Origin: Betaproteobacteria bacterium
GTDB taxonomy: Bacteria > Pseudomonadota > Gammaproteobacteria > Burkholderiales > Usitatibacteraceae
NCBI GenBank assembly: GCA_016708825.1
Contig: JADJEZ010000007.1
Span: 1 to 64,000, forward strand
Direction: 5' to 3'
Length of the DNA: 64,000 nucleotides
Both the position numbers and the translations under genes were made by a program. Positions 57,448 through 64,000 of this stretch are shown here, piece by piece (position 1 is the stretch's first letter; each line of letters begins with the position of its first letter). The notes under the pieces are model-generated. The model ran no database searches. It saw only the letters and a program-made list of their open reading frames with translations, and had not been told where the DNA came from.

Positions 57448-58965
57448 ATGCGGTTTTTCCGGCTCCTGCGCATCCTCTCCACGGTCGGTCGCCACGGTCT
57501 CGACGAGTTCATCGTCGGGCGGGGGACCGCGCCGGTCCGCCTCGCCTTCCGCGTCGCCTTCTTCTGGGCCGACCGGTCGGGGCCGCGCGGCAAGCGGCTG
57601 CGCGTGGCCTTCCAGGAGCTGGGCCCGGTGTTCGTGAAGTTCGGCCAGCTCCTGTCGATCCGGCCGGACCTCGTGCCCACCGACATCACCGACGAGCTCT
57701 CGAAGCTCCAGGACGAGGTGCCGCCCTTTCCCGCCGACCAGGTCGTGGCCACGCTCGACCGCGCCTACGGGAAGTCCTGCACCGAGGTCTTCCGCACGCT
57801 CGACCTCGTGCCGGTGGCGAGCGCCTCGGTCGCGCAGGTCCACTTCGCGGTGCTGCCCGACGGGCGCGAGGTGGCGGTGAAGATCCTGCGGCCCGGGATC
57901 GTCACCACGATCGACAAGGACACCTCGCTCCTGTACGCGGTGGCGGGCCTCATCGAGCGGCTGCACCCGCTCTCGGACCTGCTGCGCGCCCGCGAGGTGG
58001 TGAGCGAATTCGACAAGATCATCCACGACGAGCTCGATCTCCTGCGGGAAGCCTCCAGCATGAGCACCGTGCGCCGCAACTTCGAGGCGAGTGCCATCCT
58101 CTACGTGCCCGAGGTGCACTTCGACTGGTGCACGCGCGAGGCGATGGTGATGGAGAGGATCGACGCGATCCCCGTGAACGACCTCGAGCAGATCCGCGCG
58201 CACGGCATCGACATCGCGCAGCTCGGGCGCAACGGCGTCGAGATCTTCTTCACCCAGGTCTTCCGCGACGGCTTCTTCCACGCGGACATGCACCCCGGCA
58301 ACATCTTCGTCGCGCGCGACGGGCGCTACTGCGGCGTCGACTACGGGATCATGGGGTCGCTGCCGGAGGTGGACAAGAACTGCCTCGCGCTCATCTTCAT
58401 CGCCTTCTTCAAGCGCGACTACAAGGCGGTGGCGGTGGCGCACATCGACGCGGGATGGGTGCCGCCGGACACGGGTGTCGAGGAGTTCGAGGGCGCGATC
58501 CGCTCGGTGTGCGAGCCGATCTTCGACAAGCCCCTGAAGGACATCTACTTCGGCAAGCTCCTCATCCGCCTCTTCGAGGTGGGCCGGCGCTTCCGCATGG
58601 ACATCCAGCCGCAGCTGGTGCTGCTGCAGAAGACGCTCCTGCAGGTGGAGGGGCTGGGCCGCCACCTGGACCCCAACCTCGACCTGCGCCGCGCCGCGCA
58701 ACCCATCCTCGAGCGCTGGATGAACGAGCAGGTGGGGCCACGCGGGCTCTGGAACCAGTTGCGACGCGAGGCGCCGATGTGGTCGAAGACGCTGCCGCAG
58801 GTTCCGCGTCTCGTGCACAAGATCCTCTCCGACGACGCGCCCGGGCGCATCGAGCGCGCAATCCTGCGTCTCGAGGCCACGCAGCGCCGGCAGACGCGGA
58901 TCCTCGCCGCCATCGCGATCGTCCTCGGCGCGATGGTCGCCGGCTTTCTCCTCTTCCGGCCGTAG
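57448..58965 (+). CDS. ubiB: Ubiquinone biosynthesis protein UbiB (atypical kinase/ATPase)
   Basis: UbiB is a membrane-bound atypical kinase-like ATPase needed for ubiquinone synthesis. 505 residues: KxGQ motif region VFVKFGQLLSIRPDLVP (about 65-80), ASVAQVHFA, the nucleotide-binding Lys in VAVKILRPG, the catalytic-loop HADMHPGNIFV and GVDYGIMG, and a C-terminal membrane segment (about 483-503, ILAAIAIVLGAMVAGFLLF). It is separated by about 49 kb from ubiE-ubiJ, whereas the three are usually neighbours. Confidence 0.94.
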   Translation: MRFFRLLRILSTVGRHGLDEFIVGRGTAPVRLAFRVAFFWADRSGPRGKRLRVAFQELGPVFVKFGQLLSIRPDLVPTDITDELSKLQDEVPPFPADQVVATLDRAYGKSCTEVFRTLDLVPVASASVAQVHFAVLPDGREVAVKILRPGIVTTIDKDTSLLYAVAGLIERLHPLSDLLRAREVVSEFDKIIHDELDLLREASSMSTVRRNFEASAILYVPEVHFDWCTREAMVMERIDAIPVNDLEQIRAHGIDIAQLGRNGVEIFFTQVFRDGFFHADMHPGNIFVARDGRYCGVDYGIMGSLPEVDKNCLALIFIAFFKRDYKAVAVAHIDAGWVPPDTGVEEFEGAIRSVCEPIFDKPLKDIYFGKLLIRLFEVGRRFRMDIQPQLVLLQKTLLQVEGLGRHLDPNLDLRRAAQPILERWMNEQVGPRGLWNQLRREAPMWSKTLPQVPRLVHKILSDDAPGRIERAILRLEATQRRQTRILAAIAIVLGAMVAGFLLFRP

Positions 58966-58971
58966 GCAGGC

Positions 58972-59022
58972 GCCGGGTTCGCGAATCCTGCGCGGGGTCG
59001 CGCGAGCCTCCCCGAACCCGGC
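58972..59022. terminator. Candidate bidirectional terminator hairpin after ubiB
   Basis: Perfect 10-base arms GCCGGGTTCG (58972-58981) and CGAACCCGGC (59013-59022) between convergent genes, with a G/C-rich loop of 31 bases that can fold further. No T run follows, so it is only a candidate. Confidence 0.4.
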
Positions 59023-59025
59023 GGT

Positions 59026-60099
59026 CTACTCGAGCAGGCGCTCCAGGAGCCTGCGCTTCGCCGCGCACCGGGCTTCCTTCCAGCACGTGCGGGTGGTGTG
59101 GACGACACGCCCGTCGCGGCGGATGGTGATCTCCCACGGCCGTTCCAGGAGCACGACGTGCACGTAGCTCGCGAAGGACTCGGCGAAATCGTCCCCGGGC
59201 GAGGTGGCCGCGTAGAGCGTGGGGAAGTTCGTCTTCTCGAGGCGCGCGTAGACGCGCGGCATGACCGCGGCGTCGAGCTTCGCGCCGAGGTAATAGACGA
59301 CCGAGCGGCGCATGGAGAACTGGCCGTCGAAGGGCGAGGCGTAGCGGTTCGCCTTCCGGTCGACGGTCCAGGAAAGCGCGAAGAAGGGAAAGCGCGCGCC
59401 CTGCGGCACGTCCTTGGGCTCCCGGTCCCAGCGCGGATGCAGGTCGCGGGCGATCGACAGCACGTGGCCGAGCTCGTGCAGCAGGATGTAGCGGATCGCG
59501 CCGCGCCGGTCGTCCTCTCCCGCGCGTTCGATGCGCGCCTCGAGCTTCCATCCCTGCTGCGGCCTGAACGGCGTGCTCTCCTTCCACGAGGCCCACGCGT
59601 TCGCGGTGAACTTGCGCAGCACCGCGGCATCGAGGACCACGAAGCCGCCGAGGGGGCGGTCGGCCTCGTCCACGAACAGGTCCGTGTATCCCGTTCCGCC
59701 GAGGTCGTCGACGAACCAGACGCCGGCGAAAGTCTCGTCCAGCAAGCGGCGCACCGCGGGAGGCAGGTCCGCGATCGCGCCCTGCACGTCGGCGAGGAAA
59801 TCGTTCGTGAGCCGGCTCGCGGCCGGTTTCTCCGGGTAGCCGTTGGCGAGGTTGTCCAGGCGCAGGAAATCGATGAGCTCCGGCGGCGCGGGGCCGATGC
59901 GCTCGCCCACGGGGCGCGCGAGCGTCTCCCGCCAGAAGGCCGCCTTCCGCGCGGGGTGCGCCTTGAGCGCCTTCCGGACGCACGCCTTGTCGCCCTCCGC
60001 GCAGCCTGCCGCCGGGGTGTCCTGCGCGCGCACTTCGCCCGCGACGGCGCCTGGCGCCAGGGCGAGCGCGGCGAGCGCGAAGGCGACGGGGAGGTACAT
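59026..60099 (-). CDS. Exported zinc-metalloprotease-like protein
   Basis: 357 residues. The signal peptide (about 1-20, MYLPVAFALAALALAPGAV) is followed by a region of about 150 residues without a recognised domain and then a zinc motif, AIRYILLHELGHVLSIARDLHPRWD: HExxH with a later His, as in gluzincin- or metzincin-like peptidases. A late Glu/Ser segment (SPGDDFAESFASYVHV, about 305) may supply a third ligand. The start at 60099 was chosen because the signal peptide begins there; longer readings add a leader of about 69 residues with no support. Substrate unknown. Convergent with ubiB. Confidence 0.7.
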   Translation of the reverse strand: MYLPVAFALAALALAPGAVAGEVRAQDTPAAGCAEGDKACVRKALKAHPARKAAFWRETLARPVGERIGPAPPELIDFLRLDNLANGYPEKPAASRLTNDFLADVQGAIADLPPAVRRLLDETFAGVWFVDDLGGTGYTDLFVDEADRPLGGFVVLDAAVLRKFTANAWASWKESTPFRPQQGWKLEARIERAGEDDRRGAIRYILLHELGHVLSIARDLHPRWDREPKDVPQGARFPFFALSWTVDRKANRYASPFDGQFSMRRSVVYYLGAKLDAAVMPRVYARLEKTNFPTLYAATSPGDDFAESFASYVHVVLLERPWEITIRRDGRVVHTTRTCWKEARCAAKRRLLERLLE

Positions 60100-60263
60100 G
60101 GGACGGTCTCCGGAGGGAGCGGGGAAGGAAGCGCCGCCCATCCTAGCACCGCCGTCCAGCGCAGATCGGACGCTCGCCGTGCGGAAAATTCCACGTTGAC
60201 GCCCGCGAAAGGCGCGGGGCAGACTCCCCCCTCTCGCCGTTCGACCATTCCGAGGAGAACACC

Positions 60264-61662
60264 ATGGTTTCCACATTCCGGGGCATAGTCCGGGCGGCGG
60301 CGGCATGTGCCGCCCTGTTCCTGTCCACTTCCGCTTCCGCGGTCTACGTCTTCAACACCGTGAGCTACCCCGGCTCGGTCATGACCGACGTGCGCGGGCT
60401 GAACGGCACGGGTCGCATCGTCGGCTACGCGAGCGTCGACGGCGTCAACAACTTCAGCTTCTCCTACGCCGGCGGCGTCTTCTCGCTGCTGCCTTCGGCT
60501 GGGGTGACGGCGACGGCGCACGGCATCAACGATGCGGGCGTGATCGTGGGCACGACTTTCGAGGACCCATCGCCCTCGCGCGGGTTCGTCCTTTCCGGCG
60601 GCGCCTACACCTTCTTCACCCGGCCGGGCTGGGCCACCACGTACGCGCGGGCCATCAGCAACTCCGGGCTCGTGACGGGGTACTCGGAAGACGGCGCGGG
60701 CGCCAGCTCGGGTTACCTCTACAACCCGGTGACGGCGACGTTCACCGACATCACCATCCCCGGCTCCTTCCTCACCATCGCCCAGGGCATCAACAACGCC
60801 GGCCAGGTCGTCGGCAGCGCGGTGCTGCCCGGCGGCACGCAGGCCTTCCTGCGCCAGCCCGACGGGACGATCGTGCTCTTCCAGATCGCCGGCAACCTGA
60901 CGCGGGGCGCGCGGCATCACCGACACCGGCCTCATGACGGGCTTCGTGACGATGGGCGCCGTCACGAGCGGCTTCGTCGGCAACTCCCTCGGCTACCAGC
61001 TCCTCGACGTGCCGGGATCGACCTTCACGGTCGGCGAAGCCATCAACAACGCGGGCCAGGTGAGCGGGCTCTACTACGATGCGGCGGGTGCCACGCGCGG
61101 CTTCATCGCCACGCCGGTGTCGTTGCCCACGGGCACGACCTCGGGCGGCGCCTATGTCTTCTCCGTGGCGGTGATTCCGGGCGTGCCGATCTTCATCGAC
61201 CCCGTGGTCGCCGTCGGCTACGACTACAGGATCGGCAAGAAGAATCCGCGCATCGCGACCGTGAGGCTTCCCATCGGCATCGGCGACAGCTGGTACAAGC
61301 TGAAGGTCGGGGGGCGCAAGTTCTTCCTCGCCGGCGGCGACCTGTTCGACTTCCGCACCAACGGCTTTCCCAAGGGCGTGGAGAAGTTCCGCGTCGACTG
61401 CATCGAGGTCGACGCCATGCTGGACCCGGCCAATCCCCAGGCCTTTCCGACGGAGTTGAGCTTCATGGACGCGGGCTGGTTCACCGGCACGCAGAAGCCG
61501 CTCACGCGGGATTCCGAGCGTGGCGACAAGGGCAAATGCATGGCGAGCGACCGCCATGACGACGATGACGAAGACGACGACGACCGGGACGACGACAAGG
61601 GCAAGAACGGCGGCAAGGACGACGACAAGGACGACGGCAAGGGCAAGGGCAAAGGCAAGTAG
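60264..61662 (+). CDS. Exported HAF-repeat protein with Asp/Lys-rich tail (one frameshift)
   Basis: About 465 residues after repair. The signal peptide (about 1-27) ends TSASA, then six HAF-type repeats follow, each with a G-N-AG-VVG core: LNGTGRIVGYA, INDAGVIVGTT, ISNSGLVTGYS, INNAGQVVGSA, ITDTGLMTGFV, INNAGQVSGLY. A beta-rich domain comes next (about 295-415) and then a tail of about 35 residues made almost only of Asp, Glu, Lys and Gly. One extra G in the run near 60903-60906 breaks the frame between repeats 4 and 5; removing it gives NLTRARGITDTG. GAGGAG precedes the ATG. Surface or secreted; function unknown. Confidence 0.72.
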
Positions 61663-61686
61663 CGAGCGCCGAGCCCTGCGCGGCCC

Positions 61687-61715
61687 CGGCGACCAGGCTT
61701 CGCCCGGGGTCGCCG
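61687..61715. terminator. Candidate hairpin between convergent genes
   Basis: Perfect 8-base arms CGGCGACC (61687-61694) and GGTCGCCG (61708-61715) with a 13-base loop, in the 69-base gap between two convergent genes. No T run, so weak. Confidence 0.35.
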
Positions 61716-61731
61716 CTTCGTCGCGGCCCGC

Positions 61732-62583
61732 CTAGCGGTCGTCGAAGTCGAGCAGCACCGGCTGGTGGTCGGAGAGCTGCGTGTCGAGGTCGACGCGGAT
61801 GCCGCGCACGCGCGGCGCGAGGTCCTCGCTCACGAAGATGAAGTCGCAGCAGTAGGGCGCCTTCGCGTAGCGGTGGTCGTGCAGGCAGAAGGTGGGGTCG
61901 TGCGCGCGCCGGCCGTTCACGAGCGTCCACGCATCGCGGTACGCGGGCCCCGCGCTCGCGAGCGGCGCCTGGATGTCGTCGTAGGCGGGGTTTTCCGGCG
62001 GGAAGTTGAAATCCGCCGTGAGAATGGCCGAAGGCGTCTGCGCGGCGAGATCGAACGGCCCGCGTCCGGCCGTCGGAAAACCGGGCCACGCCGCCCGCCC
62101 GCAGGCTTCGTCGTGCAGTTCGCGCAGCCGCGCCGCCTGCGCCGCGCGCTGCACCGGCGAGTAGTACTCGAGGTGCGTGGTGGTCATGCGCACCGGCCCC
62201 ATCGGGCAGCGCAGCATCGCCTCGATCGCCACCCGCGGCATGGATTCCTTGCCCGGGTCCGCGGGCCACGGCAGCGCGTGCGTGCGCGCCGAGAGCACCG
62301 GAAGGCGCGTGAGGATCAGGTTGCCGAAGCGCCTGCGCCGGCCGGGCCCGTCGACGTCCACGCCGTAGCCGGGAATCGCGGTGTAGCCGGGCAGGAGTGC
62401 CGCGAGCTGCGCGAACTGGTCGGCCTGGTCGTTGCCCTCGAGCGCGGGGAAATGGTCGGCGACCTCCTGCAGGTTCAGCACGTCGAAGTCGGCCATCGCG
62501 CGGGCATGCGAGACGATGCGCGCGAGGTCCACGCGGCCGTCGATCCCCCGCCCCCACTGGATGTTCCAGGTGATGAGCTTCAC
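61732..62583 (-). CDS. Endonuclease/exonuclease/phosphatase-family protein
   Basis: 283 residues covering one EEP domain. Motifs: KLITWNIQWGRG at the N-terminus, the metal-binding Glu in LNLQEVADHFP (about 40), THLEYYSPVQR (about 137), ILTADFNFPPENP (the GDFN-type motif, about 192) and the C-terminal QLSDHQPVLLD (SDH-PV). All catalytic positions are present. There is no signal peptide, so it is probably cytoplasmic; DNA, lipid or phosphoester substrate cannot be told. It lies seven bases after the next upstream gene on the minus strand. Confidence 0.85.
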   Translation of the reverse strand: MKLITWNIQWGRGIDGRVDLARIVSHARAMADFDVLNLQEVADHFPALEGNDQADQFAQLAALLPGYTAIPGYGVDVDGPGRRRRFGNLILTRLPVLSARTHALPWPADPGKESMPRVAIEAMLRCPMGPVRMTTTHLEYYSPVQRAAQAARLRELHDEACGRAAWPGFPTAGRGPFDLAAQTPSAILTADFNFPPENPAYDDIQAPLASAGPAYRDAWTLVNGRRAHDPTFCLHDHRYAKAPYCCDFIFVSEDLAPRVRGIRVDLDTQLSDHQPVLLDFDDR

Positions 62584-62590
62584 GGGTGTT

Positions 62591-63358
62591 CTAGAACGCG
62601 AGCCGGGTGATGCGCTTCGCGCCTGTCCCGAGCCCCGTCACCCCGTAGGTGAGGGTCGCGTAGCCTTCCTCGCCCGCCTGCTGCTCGAAGACGAGTGTTG
62701 CCTGGCCCACGGGCGCGATCGAGACCAGGGCCGGGTCGAAGGCCGGCGCGAAGAAGGGCGGCCCGGCGGTGCGGTAGACCGTCCCGGTCCAGCGCGTGGC
62801 GTTCTCCCAGCGCCCTTCCTGGATCGTGTACCAGGTCGGCGCGCCGGCCGCGTCGTACACGTACCACGCGGCGATGGCCACGCCGGTGGCGCTTTGGTGG
62901 AACGACAGCCCCCAGCCCGATTCCGCGGGCCGGTACCACTGGCCCGAGTGATCGGCGAGCGGGCGGGGCGGCGGCGGGAAGACCGCGATCGCGGGCCGGT
63001 CGAGCACCTGGAAGTCGATCGTCTCCAATGGCGGCAGCACGATGTCGCCGTTCAACGCGCGCACGATCACGCGCCAGGCTCCCGGGGCGAGAGAACCCAG
63101 GCGGATGTCGACAATGCGCGGCGGACCAGGCACGAGACAGTTGTTCTGGCGCGTCCGCACCTCGATCGCGCCCTGGGAAAACGCCACCGCGACCGTGTCC
63201 TCGGCAAAGACGCAGGAGTCCACCGTCATGCGCAGGTGCACGGGGTCGAAAGCGTAGGGCTGCTCGGGCACGAGGCGGGAGGCGGCGAGCGCAGGTGGTG
63301 CCCCGGCGAGGGCCCAGAGGCCGGCCAGGCAGGCGAGAACGGCTGGGAGCTTCATCAT
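62591..63358 (-). CDS. Exported protein of unknown function
   Basis: 255 residues. The signal peptide (about 1-25) ends PPALAA. An N-terminal beta-rich half (about 30-125) ends in a proline run (VFPPPPRPL), and the C-terminal half begins GQWYRPAESGWGLSFHQSATG, followed by WYVYDAAGAPTWYTIQEGRW. This aromatic G-WY-P--SGWG / WY-YD--G-P-WY pattern recurs in exported proteobacterial proteins with no known role. The next gene (EEP) follows after seven bases, suggesting one transcript. Confidence 0.65.
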   Translation of the reverse strand: MMKLPAVLACLAGLWALAGAPPALAASRLVPEQPYAFDPVHLRMTVDSCVFAEDTVAVAFSQGAIEVRTRQNNCLVPGPPRIVDIRLGSLAPGAWRVIVRALNGDIVLPPLETIDFQVLDRPAIAVFPPPPRPLADHSGQWYRPAESGWGLSFHQSATGVAIAAWYVYDAAGAPTWYTIQEGRWENATRWTGTVYRTAGPPFFAPAFDPALVSIAPVGQATLVFEQQAGEEGYATLTYGVTGLGTGAKRITRLAF

Positions 63359-63444
63359 GGCGCGATCCTGATCGAGTCACGGGTGGACGCGATTTTGCAC
63401 CGGAACCGCCCCCTTCGGACAGGCCGGAAGCCCCGACCCGATCC

Positions 63445-64000
63445 TCAGCGAATGCCCGCCCGCATGAACGACTGCACGAACTGCCGCTGGAAGAGGAGAA
63501 ACCCCACGAGCAGCGGCGCGGAGGTCATGAGGGTGGCCGCCGTGATGATCGACCAGTCGATGCCCTGGTCGCCCGAGGAGAAGACCTGCAGTCCCACGGT
63601 GACGGGGCGCGAGCCCACGGAATTGGTGACGATCAACGGCCAGAGGAAGTTGTTCCAGTGGTAGCTCACCGAGACCAGCCCGTAGGCGAGGTACACGGGT
63701 TTCGCGAGCGGCACGTACACCTTGAGGAGCACCGCGAGCGGCCCGGCGCCCTCCACGCGCGCGGCCTCGTCCAGTTCCTTCGGCACGGTCTTGAAGGTCT
63801 GGCGCAGCAGGAAGATCCCGAAGGCGGACGCGATGTACGGCAGGCCGATGGCGGGAATGGAGTCGAGGATTCCCAGGCGCCACATCGTGCGGTAGTTCTC
63901 CACGATGAGGACGTCCGGCATGATCATGAGCTGCACCAGCACGAGGATGAAGGCGATGTCCTTGCCCGGGAACTCGAAGCGCGCGAAGGCGTAGGCGGCG
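63445..64000 (-). CDS. Carbohydrate ABC transporter permease (UgpE/MalG-like, C-terminal part)
   Basis: The visible 185 residues are the C-terminal two thirds of an inner-membrane permease; the N-terminus lies beyond the right edge. Seen: AAYAFARFEFPGKD at the edge, four membrane segments, and the EAA loop ELDEAARVEGAGPLAVLLKVYVPLAKP, which contacts the ATPase. NYRTMWRLGILDS and YHWNNFLWPLIVTNS fit the UgpE/MalG family for glycerol-3-phosphate or sugars. It ends FMRAGIR. The substrate is uncertain without the neighbouring genes. Confidence 0.85.
   Translation of the reverse strand, partial: AAYAFARFEFPGKDIAFILVLVQLMIMPDVLIVENYRTMWRLGILDSIPAIGLPYIASAFGIFLLRQTFKTVPKELDEAARVEGAGPLAVLLKVYVPLAKPVYLAYGLVSVSYHWNNFLWPLIVTNSVGSRPVTVGLQVFSSGDQGIDWSIITAATLMTSAPLLVGFLLFQRQFVQSFMRAGIR

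Overview
This window is high-GC DNA with short intergenic gaps. Its core genes point to a betaproteobacterium: ubiE/ubiJ and ubiB for ubiquinone, fabA, phoB/phoR, the TamA/TamB envelope pair, and a B12-dependent class II ribonucleotide reductase. I cannot place it below class with confidence. No rRNA, tRNA, CRISPR array or transposase gene was seen.

Layout. (1) 1-6.6 kb, minus strand: start of fabA, phoR, phoB, and a large membrane-bound CHASE/PAS/GAF/GGDEF/EAL cyclic-di-GMP protein. (2) 6.7-15.1 kb, plus strand: DUF971-ubiE-ubiJ, an EamA permease, tamA and tamB. (3) 15.4-38.3 kb: an accessory island built from one repeated three-gene theme. 'A' is an Ig-like/SBBP-repeat exported protein whose C-terminal domain ends in WRIES-M/L. 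'B' is a small exported protein or lipoprotein of about 210 residues with a carboxypeptidase-regulatory-like beta-sandwich. 'C' is an exported protein of about 840 residues with the metal-ligand pattern of zinc phospholipase C / S1-P1 nuclease. The order A-B-C-A-B-C is kept throughout. There are seven B copies, six C copies (two are only heads fused to an A tail, one is truncated) and six A copies (only the first is full length). (4) A MazEF-type toxin-antitoxin pair marks the right edge of the array. (5) 39.2-41 kb: DUF302 gene divergent from an ArsR regulator and an ArsM-like methyltransferase. (6) 41.1-53.7 kb: small envelope and membrane proteins, a DUF2868/DUF3482 GTPase pair, MscS channel, LysR regulator, a LapA/DUF4398/OmpA/DUF4197 envelope cluster, lytic transglycosylase, HD-GYP protein and RDD protein. 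(7) 53.7-64 kb: nrdJ divergent from msrA, with NrdR-like palindromes between them, then ubiB, a secreted metalloprotease-like protein, a HAF-repeat protein with an Asp/Lys tail, an endonuclease/exonuclease/phosphatase protein, a secreted protein of unknown role and an ABC sugar permease running off the right edge.

The most interesting region is the A-B-C array. Each B gene runs into its C gene by an ATGA- or GTGA-type overlap or a very short gap, so B and C are probably co-translated and may act together outside the cytoplasm. Blocks of near identity alternate with diverged blocks, and two in-frame C-head/A-tail chimeras look like tandem-duplication junctions. B copies outnumber intact C copies, which resembles effector/immunity loci, but that role is inference only.

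Caution: at least seven long genes (the GGDEF/EAL gene, tamB, A1, the HAF-repeat gene and several array members) carry single-base frameshifts, nearly always in runs of G or C. The near-identical array segments carry more, including compensating pairs. Much of this is probably uncorrected consensus error, so 'pseudogene' here means 'does not read through as given'.
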